Assembly (NCBI GenBank): GCA_019137255.1
Contig: WPDH01000039.1
Span: 1-64,000, forward strand
Direction: 5' to 3'
DNA: 64,000 bases
Origin: Corinectria fuckeliana
Lineage: Eukaryota; Ascomycota; Sordariomycetes; Hypocreales; Nectriaceae
In this document: in pieces, positions 1 to 11,236 of the stretch
Position numbering within the stretch: position 1 is the stretch's first letter
Layout of the letters: the number at the start of each line of letters is the position of its first letter
Notes under the pieces: generated by a model
Database searches by the model: none
Seen by the model: the letters and a program-made list of their open reading frames with translations, nothing else
What the model was told of the DNA's origin: nothing
Made by a program: the position numbers and the translations under genes

Positions 1-1150
1 TTAGGAGGTGTGGTTTCCCCGGCCAGAGGTGTCTCTAATTCCGTGGTCAGCAACCAACGAGACCCCAACAAGTTTCCCCGCATACCACCAGAAAAAGGCA
101 TTGTCTCCGGCGTCGTTCCGATGTCATGAGTCCTGGACCATGTCTTTATGCAGTTGCTGACGCCTCAGCCCCAGGCTTGGGAGCAAGATCCATCCATAAC
201 CGTTTTGACTTTCTCCCTGCGTCACGTCGTTTCCAGCGCAGTCCAACTCGCTTACATTCAAGCTGATCAGGATCACTCGCACATTGGATGAAGTCCTATC
301 CGCAAGCTCCGGGTGGCTGTGCTGTAGCAGATATGCACAGAGTTCGCTTGGCGCCGGTGGGCTTAACTTTGTGCCGTCTTTTGCGCATTGCTTGCTTTTG
401 AAGTAGCTGAGTGACTGTGCCCTTGCCGTTTTCTGTACGCGTGCTTGTTGTCGCATAGAAGACAGCGAATTTCCTGTGGGCGGCATACTTCATATCCTAT
501 GTCGAACACATACTGTAACGTACTCGGACAGAGTACAGCTGGCGCAAGTTGACGATTTTGCAGGTCCAGTCCAGGGTAGCGGAACCTGGCCGAAATTATG
601 GCCGTAGCACCGATTTCGGGCGGGTGCAGTTGCCTTTTTTGGTGCTGGATGGACTGTGTGGGAGCGACTTGGTTGCATGCCCTGCTGGAGGACGAGAATG
701 CACCGGAGTATCGGCGCAGAGGTAGCATTTGTTTGGTTCCTCCAACGTGAGATGGTGCATCCAATCTGATCCTTCATGGCAATTAATTTCCCAGCCCAAC
801 GGAACCAACGGCGACGTAACCAATTGGCTTAAGGGCAAGATTATGGGCGTGGGAGAGTCCGGGGATGGTCCGAGGGTTCAAGGAGGTTTTTAGTGAGCGT
901 TGCCCCACATAACCGGGGAGGCGAATCGACGTGTGCTCGTCAGCTAAAATCTTCCTCGTCATTGGCTGAGCTGTCTGGCGCTTGTCCTTCCTGGACAACT
1001 TCCATCGATCCGAGATATGCCGCCACGTGGTGGTCCGCGAAAAGGTGGGTCTTCTAAAGTCGGCAATGGCGCATGATGTTAGTCGCTATGTCCAGCGTCA
1101 TGTTAGGGAAAGGCGAGCATGCAGAATGCAGAATGCAGAACACGCTACGA
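1..1150. other. Left-edge region without a recognised gene
   Basis: No protein family is recognised on either strand. Several overlapping minus-strand reading frames of 60-130 codons exist but look like chance. One minus-strand frame gives a plausible-looking stretch of about 38 codons (aromatic FFWWYAG near its start) that ends in a TAA at bases 1-3. An in-frame TGA lies just upstream of it, so it could only be the last exon of a spliced gene. I cannot connect it to other exons. Confidence 0.4.
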
Positions 1151-3101
1151 TCAAAGGTACTGTTTTCTTTGCCTCCCCGGTTTCTGACAATGTGGGCCTG
1201 CGTTGAACGCGGAGGCGTTCGGTAAACTTGAGGGGAATGCCGGGGCGAAGAATCTGGGGAACGTGCCAAGCTTCTCATGCATTGTGCTTGTGCTTGTGCT
1301 TGTGCCAACCACCTCATTGGGAAACTCAGCGAGTCGTTCCCGGTTCTCGAATACCATATTGAGGTTGCCACTTGGCTGATCACTTGTTCATGGTGACGAA
1401 AAGGACAACATATGAGGCAAAGCGACTGAACGAAGCTGTCTTCACGTACCTGTTCTTCCAATGTCTCGGCAGCTCTTTCCAGAATACCAGCCTCAATCTC
1501 CCTGAGTGCAATTGCTGCTGCGATGCACTCCCCCCTCAGCCGTCCCGCGCGACGTAACGGCTCCAATTTGTCATGGGGAAAATCGGAACCGAGGTGCATT
1601 AGCTGCGCTGACACCAATTCGTGCAAAACGACCACCACCCGAAGCTTGAACACCTGCTTGAGGGGGTGTCCATCGATGAGCGTTTCGAAGTCGTGTTCTC
1701 GTCCCGTCACATCCTCCTCTTGCCAGAACAACCTCAGTTGCCGTTCTCCATCCGAGTCCTGCAACACCCGAAAATCGAGGCCGTCTTCCTCGTTCAGGCA
1801 CATCAAGTAAGCAAACGGGCTTGACCATTCCAGTCTCCCATCTGTCCGAAATAGCTTCAATGCGGGTACTTCCTCAAATATGTGGAGCTTGGCCTTTCCT
1901 AGAGGATCATCGGGCGTGGCATCTAGAGGAAGTACTACTTCGTGCGCGGCGGAGTCGCAGTCGATAAATCCGTAACTGAAGAGCATTTCCGCGGCTGACT
2001 TGGCTTCACCGTATGTGATGGTCAGTTCCTCTCCACCGGTCACCTCCACACCGGGCCGCAGCAATAGCACGACGCCATCTTGGTCATCTTCCTCGTAATA
2101 AGCCGTTGGGCGGTGTGAGTGGTTGACCATGTCAAGTGCAGGAACCATAGAGTCCCCAGCTCGGGGAAGTTCTAGACATCGGGATCGGTACCAGGCATCA
2201 ACCAAGATCCAGTCCTCTTTGGTTGCTGTCCCCTTCTCCCAAAAGAGCGAGTTCCAAAACGCCAGCCCCGAAGACTTTTCGTGCAGTTCATCAAACTCCC
2301 TCATCAGGGTGGATAGCTTAGCCTCTAATGCAGCCTATTATCCACGGTCAGGGTCTTTTCGTCCAGTTCCCCAGAGTATCCCCAGCCTTTATCGTATCCA
2401 TCGCAGGGAAGTTGCGGTTCCACAATAAAGGAATGGGGTCTAGGAAGCTTCATAAACCCGAGGGAGGATTTCTTACCTCTAGCGAGGTGCCCTGTAGTAG
2501 ATCTCGTTCGTCTTCCGTCCACATCGTGGGGACGGGGATTTGGCGGGAGAGAAACTTGATGTACTCTGTCCAAGGCGATGAGGCGCACCCTTTGGAACCG
2601 GTATGGCCGCGAGTCGACGTGATGAGATGCGTCAAGAGGTACAGCAGGATGTCATGCCTGGCGGACTTGAGCGAATGTCAGCGAGCTTTCTGAAATTACC
2701 TTGAGATGCCGTGCCGCCCTTTTTGGTGTGCGTACCTGGTGGCCGGCGCTGTCAAGCAGTTGGCGGAAGTTTTGGTCGACGTTTGCATATTCCTTGACGG
2801 CAGCTGCCGATAGCACTAAGTCGTATGAGATTCGCAGTAACGTCTTCGGACTCTCCACGACGTCTCCATTCCACTCTCCACTGGAGTTTGGCGCCGCGGT
2901 AGTCGTTGTCGTGGCCGTAGTCGTTGTCGTGGCCGTAGCCGTATCCGTGTCCGTGGTCGTCTTGGTCGTCAGGTTCCCTTCCGTCACCAAACCAAGTCCC
3001 TTTCCCTCCGTCTCGACCAGCTGGGTGTTGGTGAACTGCACATCGTTGAGGCGCGCCCAAGCGGGGAACGCATCAATTGGCAATGAAGACGTCGATGACA
3101 T
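1151..3101 (-). CDS. SET-domain protein, putative lysine methyltransferase (Rubisco LSMT/RKM-like)
   Basis: Four exons are inferred, all phase 0: 3101-2736, 2665-2477, 2334-1450 and 1375-1151, giving about 554 residues. Exon 2 carries the conserved helix reading HDILLYLLTHL. Exon 3 carries the split-SET core with VPALDMVNHSH (cofactor and active-site NHS motif) and, downstream, ITYGEAKSAAEMLFSYGFID, the pair typical of the Rubisco large-subunit methyltransferase/RKM class that methylates lysines on ribosomal and other proteins. A helical C-terminal substrate-binding region follows. Exon 1 contains a run of Thr with Ala/Asp (about residues 45-70) that is probably a disordered loop. The second intron (GTAAGA...AATAG) and third (GTACGT...ATCAG) are clear. 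The first intron acceptor (TCAAG) was chosen because it keeps the frame, and the terminal exon is the least certain part. The substrate cannot be told from sequence. Confidence 0.8.
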
Positions 3102-4186
3102 GGTGGAACCGTAGACGCAAGTAGGGAAAACGGATGAGCGAGGCCTTTTAAAAGGGAAACAGTCTCGTCAAGCTCTGGCAGGCCTTGGTTGGTACGTAGA
3201 GGAGATTGATGTCCGACGGCCACGCAACTTTGCGGGACATCGATGTCCGTGGGCAGATTCACCGGTGGAAGGGCCCACTGGACCCTGTTTCTTACAGTGG
3301 AGTCTCTGGCGGTGCTGAAGTCTCACGCTGGCGACTAGGTCATAGCCGAGGACAAACCGCTCAATTACCCCAGAGCCGAGCTGCTTTGGTGTAATGAGAC
3401 GATGTTACGTGTTAACCGAGGAATTGATTTGAAGGTTGACCAGATTATGACGGCATTGGCACTGAGATAGATTTAAAAAGGAAGTCAGAGTGAGGAATTA
3501 AGGCGAAGTTGTCTATTATGGTACGGATAAATATGCAGCGATGCTATTCTCCCAGCTGGAACTTCACCCAGCACCTCCAGGGACTATCTCAGGCTTAGAA
3601 CTAGGAAAATACGACGGAGCTGGAAATTCCAGAATTAGCCGCGTTTCGACTGTGGGCCATTCTGGCATTCGTTTGCTAGGAAAGAGAATGCATCCTTAAA
3701 AACTCACATGGGCTTTGCAGATTACTTCGTACCTAGAGCACTTCGTGCTTCAATTCAAGTTGCTTTGGGATGCTTCACGGAAGGTCGGCCGTAGCGTGCT
3801 CGGAAAATCTCCGGGCCTGTCATCGACCCATCGGACTTGCCTCTCGCTGCAGGAGACTTTTTCGCAGGCGATGACGGACGTGGTCCTGCAGGGAAGGAGG
3901 CCCGACAGAGGTTTGCGACCCCACTACTAACCTACCAAAATTGTCGGGTCTCACAAGAGGCTTTGGCTCGATGGCATCCTCGCTACAAGAACTCACTGCT
4001 TTGTTCACCTTACTACACGCACCGCAAGCGCATATTAATCACCCATACTGCTAGCCTCATAATCTCAGGCATACCAAACGGTCTCAGCTGATCGTGAAGG
4101 AGCGCCCTGCTACCTCTCACTCACTACAAGCTGCTCAATAATTTCTAGTGGTTTGCACGCGAAAAGGCAGAGATAATTCATCCACC
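3102..4186. other. Divergent intergenic region between the SET gene and the GTPase gene
   Basis: About 1.1 kb separating two divergently transcribed genes, so it should hold both promoters. No repeat, RNA gene or convincing open frame was seen. Sequence composition is ordinary. Confidence 0.5.
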
Positions 4187-5640
4187 ATGCCTCGCGATCC
4201 GCTTATCGGCCTCGTGGGCAAACCCTCGGCAGGGAAGAGCTCCACGCTCAACAGCTTGACCGATGCCTCCTCCAAAGTTGGTTGGTACAAATATCCTAGC
4301 CGAAGCTGCCGAAGCGAGCGCTGATCACAGTTTTCCATAGGCAATTTCCCGTATGCGCCCTCCGCTGCTAAATCATCTCATGCCTTGGTCTTTATCTCGT
4401 ATGTTACGGGTTGAGCGTCGCGGAGCTGACCATTCCTCGCCAGGTTCACCACCATTGACCCCCAGCGAGCGATTGGCTACCTCCAGATCGAATGCGCATG
4501 CGCGAGACATAACCTCCAAGACCGATGCAAGCCCAACTACGGCTCATGCGACGGCGGTCGTCGCTCCGTCCCTATCGAGCTCCTCGACGTTGCCGGTCTA
4601 GTCCCTGGAGCGCATCAGGGCCTCGGGCTAGGAAACAAGTTCTTGGACGACCTGCGGCATGCGGATGCGCTGATACATGTCGTCGATGCTTCAGGGACCG
4701 TTGACGCCGAGGGCAAGGAAACGAGAGGCTACGACCCGTCCGTGGATATCGCATGGCTGCGGAGTGAGATCGTCGCCTGGATTCTTGGCAACCTAATGCA
4801 ACGATGGGGCTCAATTCGTCGACGACATATGGCCATCAAGGCCACTGCGGTGGAAACTCTACAGGGCCAATTCTCAGGGTACGGCGCCACAGCCAACGTC
4901 ATCAACCGTGCAATAGACCGGAGCGGCGTGAAGGAGCCTTTGGAGGACTGGAGCGACGAAACCGTCAAGAGCGTGGTCAACGCATTTGTCGACGAGAAGT
5001 TCCCGACCGTCATCGCGCTAAACAAGATCGACCACCCGGACGCTGACAAGAACATTTCCAAGATTGCAAAGATGCAAGATCCTAATTCTCTCGTGCTGTG
5101 TTCCGCCATCTCGGAGATTTTTCTTCGCAAGATGGCGAAGCAGGGATACATCAAGTACATTGAGGGCAGCGAGTTCGTCGATACCAAAGAGGACTTGATA
5201 GAGCAGGGCGATCCAACTGGCGGCGGTCTGAAGGATCTCGACGAGAAGAACCGAAATCGAATAGAGAACCTGAAAGACATGGTACTCTACCGATTCGGCT
5301 CCACAGGTGTTGTCCAGGTGCTTTCAAAAGCGGCCGAGATTCTCGGCCTCGTGCCTGTGTTCCCAGTCCGCAACACCACGACCTTTGGCTCCGGCGCAGC
5401 AGAATCCAAGGCCGTCTTCCGAGACTGCGTGCTCGTCAGGAAGGGCTCGACGGTCGCCGAGGTCGCTCGAAAGGTCATGGGTGATGTGCCGATTGCATTT
5501 GTGGAGGGCGTCGGCAACATGCGAGTAGCTGAGGATGACCTCGTATCTGTAGGGAAGAACGATGTACGTACTATACGCTGCCCACCTACGACAGCGCTAA
5601 CAAAATCCAGATTCTATCGTTCAAGGTCGGCAGAGGCTGA
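4187..5640 (+). CDS. Obg/YchF-family GTPase, Ygr210c-like
   Basis: Exons 4187-4280, 4341-4350, 4444-5563 and 5611-5640 encode about 417 residues. The start [20 protein letters not shown] contains the P-loop (GKPSAGKSS) at residues 8-18. The switch region NFPFTTIDP is assembled across two introns, with a middle exon of only 10 bases. The G3 region reads [19 protein letters not shown] and the G4 motif is NKID. The C-terminus carries a TGS-like segment and ends ILSFKVGRG, encoded by a separate 30-base exon, exactly where this family ends. Length matches yeast Ygr210c (about 411). Members are ribosome- or RNA-associated GTPases of poorly known role. The long frame starting at 4643 is only the downstream part, and the true N-terminus needs the three upstream pieces. 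Confidence 0.92.
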
Positions 5641-6004
5641 GCTTGCCTAATTCGTCGCCGAGCTACCTCTGTTGGTATTCTCGTGCTTGTCGCATTGGGA
5701 TAAATCGACCTCTCAACATGTGCGAAGCAAACTCAACACCTGTCAAGCCAGATTTTGGTTTATCAGCCAAATATTTGGATGGAAATTCCTGGGATATATA
5801 TAATCGCAATGGTCTGGTTTAGATAGAACGTTAAACTGCCAGGTTGCAGTCATTTGATGATACAAGAGTCTGGCGTAACTGAGAGCTTGCATAAACTGCC
5901 GTAGCGGATTGTAACAACGACGCTTATAGAAATAATCGCTTTTCTCTTGCTTCTTCCTATGCTCGTATTAAAAAAACTTAGTAGCTGTAGCAGAAAGCGC
6001 GATT
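5641..6004. other. Convergent 3' region between the GTPase and F-box genes
   Basis: About 360 bp between two converging genes. It is moderately AT-rich and should contain both 3' UTRs and polyadenylation signals. Nothing else was recognised. Confidence 0.5.
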
Positions 6005-8263
6005 CTACTCTTCTATGGGCAGTGGCCATTCGCGCTCTCTCTCCCCCCAGATTAGCTCTACCCCCGACTTTGTCGCCAATGCAGTAAGCTGGTCCAGCAT
6101 GACGCCCTTCACCGTTGACTGATAGATTCTTCGGAGCTTTGTCTCCTTCATGATGGCCTGAATCACGGCACAGAAGTTGGTGTTTTCGTAATTGGTGGAG
6201 TTGATCTCAAGCGTCTCCAGGTTAGGGAAGCTGGCGAGAAAGCCCGGCAGCGGCATGTCGTTCTCGTCTCGGGGGAACGAGCGGAAGTGGAATTCGAAGA
6301 TACCGAGGGTGCGGATCGAGGCCGCGCCGCGCAGCCACGCGTAGCCATGGACGTGCTGCACGCTCTGTGCGCCCTCGGGGCCGTTCCAGTCATACAGCGG
6401 GAAGACAATGTCTAGCGAGTCGAGCTTCCCGGCCGCGATGGCGCCGCCGAGGGCTGCTTGGAGCTCCCCAGGATGGGCGTAGATATGTGCCAGGCGTAGG
6501 GAACGAAGGTCGTCGAAGTGGTTCCCCTGGCCGGAGTCACCAGCGGGAACAGCTGCTAGCCCCTGGTTGGCTGTACTGGGTTGCAGCCCACTGAGTCCCA
6601 GCAGCTCGTTCGAGTTGCTGCAATGAAAGTCGAGCTCTAAGTGCTGGAAGTCGCTGCCTCGCCGGATCGAGATCAGCCGTCGGATGCTCTCTGCAGTCTC
6701 GGTGTCAAAATCGGTTTGATGATCCCTCACCAACGCAGCTTTTAGGTCTCCCCAGATCGTGTCAAGTTTGTCGTCCTCGAGGCCAGCGCTGCCGAGGTTC
6801 ACGTTACTGAGCCAAAGTTGTTGCAGATTCGGCGTTTTGGAAGCCAGAAGGAACTGTAGCTTGTTAGACCTAGAAAAATTTCTGGGACGAGTCACCTTAC
6901 AATATGCAGTCTAAGAGGGTACGGTCTCCTATGTTCTTCAAGCCGGAGGTATTTCAGCTTAGGCATATCGGGGAACCCTAAGTCTGTTCTACTTTCAAGC
7001 TGAGGCAGGCCAGCGATATGGAGAGACTGCAGGCTCTCTGAAGCATTGTGTAATAGAGGGGTCAGGAAATTGAGCTTCGAAACAAGGAATTCCTCAAGAT
7101 GGACATGCGTAAGCTTGTCGAGAATGCCTGGTCGCCGAGGCATCTCTATCCTCTCGTCGGTATTGCCGCACAAGGTCAAGCGCTCTAAGTTCCTCGAGCC
7201 TTGCAAGAGGGCGAGAAATTTCAGCTGCGTGAGCCCGATCCGCTGTACACTACCGATGACCAGTTCTCGGACGTCGCTGCCCGAATATGAGATGAGTTTC
7301 TTCAAGGAAGCACTTCTTGGTGCGGGTCGATTTGAAGCTTGCTTCTTGAATATCAGCGATCGCCACAGGCGCTCGTTTCCGTGGCTGATGAGATACTGTC
7401 TCCAGTCCTTAGAGACACCAAGGCACCGTCTAGTGTCGATTTTGATTAGTCACGGGAGTCTTTGATTGGAGTTACCGAGGGGGCATACACGAGAGTTAGA
7501 AAGTCGATGAAGTGAAATATGCGGTGTACGATTTCCTGAGGATTCTTCAGGGGATCTTGACGAGAGAATCGTAGTTGCAAAGGTTGCCTTAGTGCGTATA
7601 GGGCCTGTTGGAAATGTTAGTAGAATCGACACAAATCCATCGCCAGTCTCACCGACCTGCATCTTGCTGCTCGCAGCCGGTCCAAGTTGCTGTCCGACTT
7701 CAATGCCAGCGTTGTAAACGTTCCACGCAAACTCGTACTTCTTCCGTAGTCGCGCAATCTTGCCTAGACGGAGATATCCCTAGCCATATCAAATGATCAG
7801 CGTTAATCTCGTCTCAGAAAGAGTCACATACATCGAGGAGTCGAGGAGCCAGCTCTAAGATCCACTCGGCATCTTTCTGGGCGCGGTTGAGGTCTGGGAT
7901 CGCCTCAAAAGTGGCGGCGCGGTAGTCCAAGGCCTGGATATGCAAGAGATTGTCGCATTTGTTGAAAGTTTTGCCCACTGAGCACTTGCAGTTATACATG
8001 GCCTCCTTGAAGATGGAGCCGCCCTCCAAAGCGACCTTCTCGTAGTCCTTGCAGGAGCACCGCTCCCGTCTCATACCCCGGTTACAGGGACAAAGCTTCA
8101 TCGCCTTGTCTGTGTCAATCACGCGTCGCGACAAAGAGAAAGGGCGTGCTCGGAGACCTACCCTGGTGAGTTGCTCGAGGGCGGGTTTGAAGCGTTTCCC
8201 TACATAGTGCCGGCGAGCTTCCTGGATCATAGACTCGGCCGAGTTGGGGCTTTGCGACGACAT
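6005..8263 (-). CDS. F-box protein with Cys-rich TPR-like N-terminus and leucine-rich C-terminus
   Basis: Exons inferred: 8263-7832, 7779-7657, 7604-7489, 7429-6901 and 6853-6005, about 682 residues. The first exon holds a TPR-like helix pair and a cysteine-rich block (CPC, CSC, CKC and a further Cys within about 50 residues). Exon 2 continues a TPR-like repeat (GYLRLGKIARLRKKYEFAWN). The F-box spans exons 3-4, starting DPLKNPQEIVHRIFHFIDF and continuing RCLGVSKDWRQYL after the intron. Exons 4-5 encode leucine-rich repeats (for example LTQLKFLALLQGSRNLERL). F-box proteins of this build are expected to be substrate adaptors of SCF ubiquitin ligases, with the LRR region choosing the target, which is unknown here. 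A possible extra 48-bp intron in exon 1, after the residues QLTR (about 8160-8110), would remove a poorly conserved stretch. Confidence 0.8.
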
Positions 8264-9327
8264 GATTCCCGAGTGCGTCGGTAGCGAAGAGCAGGAATGA
8301 GAAGCTAGCGCAGAGTCAGGCTACTATATTCGTACGCTCGCGTCGTGAGTCTAGAGAGCAGGGATCATAGCGCATATACTTACCGGTAAAGCACCAGGAT
8401 CGTGTTTGGTGCAGGGGCTGCAGGGGTAGACTATGGGATGTTCGATCTGCAAACCAACGAGGCTAAGTTACAAGATCAGATTGAGCGGCCGCTTCAACTT
8501 CACCTCAACAAGATCCTCGGTGTAGCCAGAATTCAAGCACCATGGATGGGCTTTGATGGTGAGCAAGGGATCGGGAAAGGAGGGGGCTTGTGTCACATGA
8601 GCAACCACTTGATCTGAGATTAGGTTGGGAGCGAGGTGATCAAATTCGACATGAACCTCGAGACCATCTGCAAGCTCAGTTAATGGACCAACGCTGTGTG
8701 ATATTAGGCCCAGTGCTGCGGCTCAACACGAGAGGACGATGCGCAAGAATGGGAATCCATAATAGTTGCAGGTTGGGAGCGTTATTCATGGCGACGCGTG
8801 TGAGCGCATGGGCCCCGCTTTCACTAATACAGCTCTAGCCGCCTACCTCAGGCTACCCGTACTAGTAGGTATCAACAAAGCCAGCTCGGCCCGTGGAAGT
8901 GTTGGTAGAAATCATAGAGAAATCAAGCTGCGTACGATTTACCAAGCTCTACAAATTTTCGGCGTCTGCAGACTTTGCTCCGTTTAACGATCACGACAGG
9001 TTGCGCGGGGTGTAACGGTCTAGAACTTAGGTGAATGGTAGTCTGGATAGAGCGTGTTGGTAGGTGGCGGGAGCCGCATTTCTTTCACTGTGCCACAACA
9101 GTACGCCTAGTTCTAAAATAAGGATGAGACGTGATTGCAAAGGCATGAAACCCATGGCGTTGGTGATGTCTCCAAGCGAGGCCCCCGTGGTTTGGTCGAG
9201 ATTGAGCTGCGTTAGCCCATGTTGCTGGACCAAGCCGGCCGGCCGTCTTCAGCAAAGTAGTTGTAGTAAGTGATATCAAAAAGGCCTATCTTCAGAGGGC
9301 TATCGACATTTCGAAGTGTTTCTGCTA
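8264..9327. other. Intergenic region, no recognised gene
   Basis: About 1.06 kb lie between the start of the F-box gene and the end of the ADC lyase-like gene, both on the minus strand. Short open frames on both strands (for example 8402-8617, 9064-9273) show no family resemblance or codon bias. No repeat or RNA gene was seen. Confidence 0.45.
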
Positions 9328-10211
9328 TCATGGACCCTTGAGACTGACCTTGGCTGCCAGAAAACCCCGTACGCCATTGCTAATCCAACACTCCTCCCCG
9401 TCGACGAGGGAATCAGCTCTGACAATGTGTTCCGTAGCAAGCCCCCTGATAGAGATCTCATATCAGCAGATGGCTGAGATCTCAAGACGTTTACTTACCT
9501 CGCTAATGCCCATCGTCTGGAGGTTCCGTCTTGACCACCACTCCCACCATTCCCATCCCAACTAAACTCGGCCGCAACCGGCGGCGTGACCCATCGACCG
9601 TCCCTCCAGAAGTAGGGAGTTGTGATGGTCCCTTCCATCACTAACTTGTCAAACTGGTTGATGACAAGAACCTCTTTGAGATCTGTCGGAGAGATGTTGG
9701 CTCGCTGTCTAGCAGAGTCATACATGTCCCTCCTTGTGGTCTTGTAGTGAGTGTACTCTGACCGCGGGGTTGTGGCATCGTCCACAAACAGAGTGTACTG
9801 GACCTCTTTCTTTGGATCGTCCTGGAGAGGAGCGGCGCCCGGCGGAGGAAGTCGCTCGGGAAACAGATTTTCCAGGGGCAATTCGGACGTGCGAAACTTC
9901 TGAACCTCGATGGCGCCTTCACGGGAGACAAGAATTCTAAGCCGCAAGGGACTCGTCTTCAATGGCCCGACAACATCCTGAGCTAGCCGGGCCAAGTTCT
10001 GGAGGCCGTTTCCACCACCCAGTGCATCGATTGCCGGCTGCCATTTCCAGTGGGTTGCGGCCTTCAGCATGCGGTCCCTGTGGAAGTCGAGCATATACAG
10101 CGATGACTCGTTCTCCAAGTTCCAGCCCGCGCCGGTGAGACATTTGCTTGGAATCTTCCGAAGACGAGTATCATATCTAATCGAAGTGAATAGCAAGAAT
10201 TCGTCACTCAT
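9328..10211 (-). CDS. Class IV PLP enzyme, putative 4-amino-4-deoxychorismate lyase
   Basis: Two exons, 10211-9499 and 9445-9328, encode about 276 residues. The start MSDEFLLFTSIRYD was preferred over an in-frame ATG six codons upstream because it matches the usual family N-terminus. Fold type IV PLP features are visible: the Schiff-base lysine candidate in HYKTTRRDMYD, the glutamate in FDKLVMEGTITTPYF, and the phosphate-binding stretch GQDGTSRRWALARG, completed across the intron (AG|G). The second exon reads LVDGEECWISNGVRGF, the typical end of fungal members. Known relatives convert aminodeoxychorismate to 4-aminobenzoate for folate synthesis (yeast Abz2). Branched-chain or D-amino acid transaminase activity is an alternative for this fold. 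Confidence 0.82.
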
Positions 10212-11236
10212 GCTTGGAAGACTGAGCAACGGAGTTGTTAAGTTGATAGCCGAGAGATGTGGGGGCCGACAAGAGCAGAAACCCGGACTTGGTGATCGGC
10301 AATGACTCCGGTAGGTAAGGACGAGCCCGACTCGGCATTAGTCATCCCTGCGAGCAAGGGGCAACGACGTCAACATGGAGAATTTGAAGAGCCTTGAAAT
10401 TTGTGCACTCGGGCTATCTATCCTTAGAGCCTATCACATAGCTATCAGCACCTACCTACCTACAGTGAGGCTGTACAAAACCAGAGCTTTCAGATCTTCG
10501 TTCCGGACAATTGATGATTCGGGACAAATCGACTAACTAGTTACCTCCACCTATGATGTAATGCGTAAATGCCCGATATTGTAGCAATTTTACATTCCCC
10601 AGACACGACACCCTGCATATGCCTCTACCTGCACAATTGGCCTGTGAGGTCACGGGAGAAAGAAACCGCTGAACTGTGCGGGATCTCCGAAGCAGGCACA
10701 AAGCTGGCCAGCGGTGTTGCTACTTACTTACTTACCTACTAGTACTCCGTAGGTACATAGAATAACCCCGCAACGATGGGACATCATCCCACTTCGAAAT
10801 CGCCAGACCGGCGTAGCTTAGGCGTCGGCGGCAAGGTCCGTAGAGGGAATCGCAGTAGCATGACATCCACGGCAGCACAAAGCCATGATATCCTCGCTAG
10901 TCGAGTAGGGCAACTGCATGACAAGTTCCACCCAGGCCGGTGGGTTCATCGTAGCGGTGCATGTTGCCAGTGTGTTGTTAGCGGTGCATCGCGGCATCAT
11001 CGGAGTGCCTCAGGCATAATCGGAAAAACTTTCAGTGGGGTCCCGGCCGAGCTGGCGCGCCAAATTTCAAAGACGTCCGTCAGCTTTTTTTGCGCGTGCC
11101 CAGCTCGTCGCAGCTATTACCGCGCCCCTACATCATCGGCTCTCCGACTACTGCTTCAATCCGCCTCGACGGCCTCGATTCGATCCTCCGCTCCCCCGCT
11201 CCCGCCGGCTCCGATAATCACACACAGGCCTCCGTC
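10212..11236. other. Divergent promoter region, ADC lyase-like gene / TOM70
   Basis: About 1 kb between divergent genes. It contains two short tetranucleotide tracts: ACCTACCTACCTAC at about 10450-10463 and TACTTACTTACTTACCTACT at 10721-10740. A 183-codon frame at 10776-11327 runs into the TOM70 exon in another frame and is not considered real. Confidence 0.45.

Noticed and set aside
1..120. Minus-strand stretch ending in TAA at bases 1-3 considered as a gene end
   Set aside because: It is only about 38 codons after an in-frame stop, and no upstream exon could be connected. Kept only as a note.
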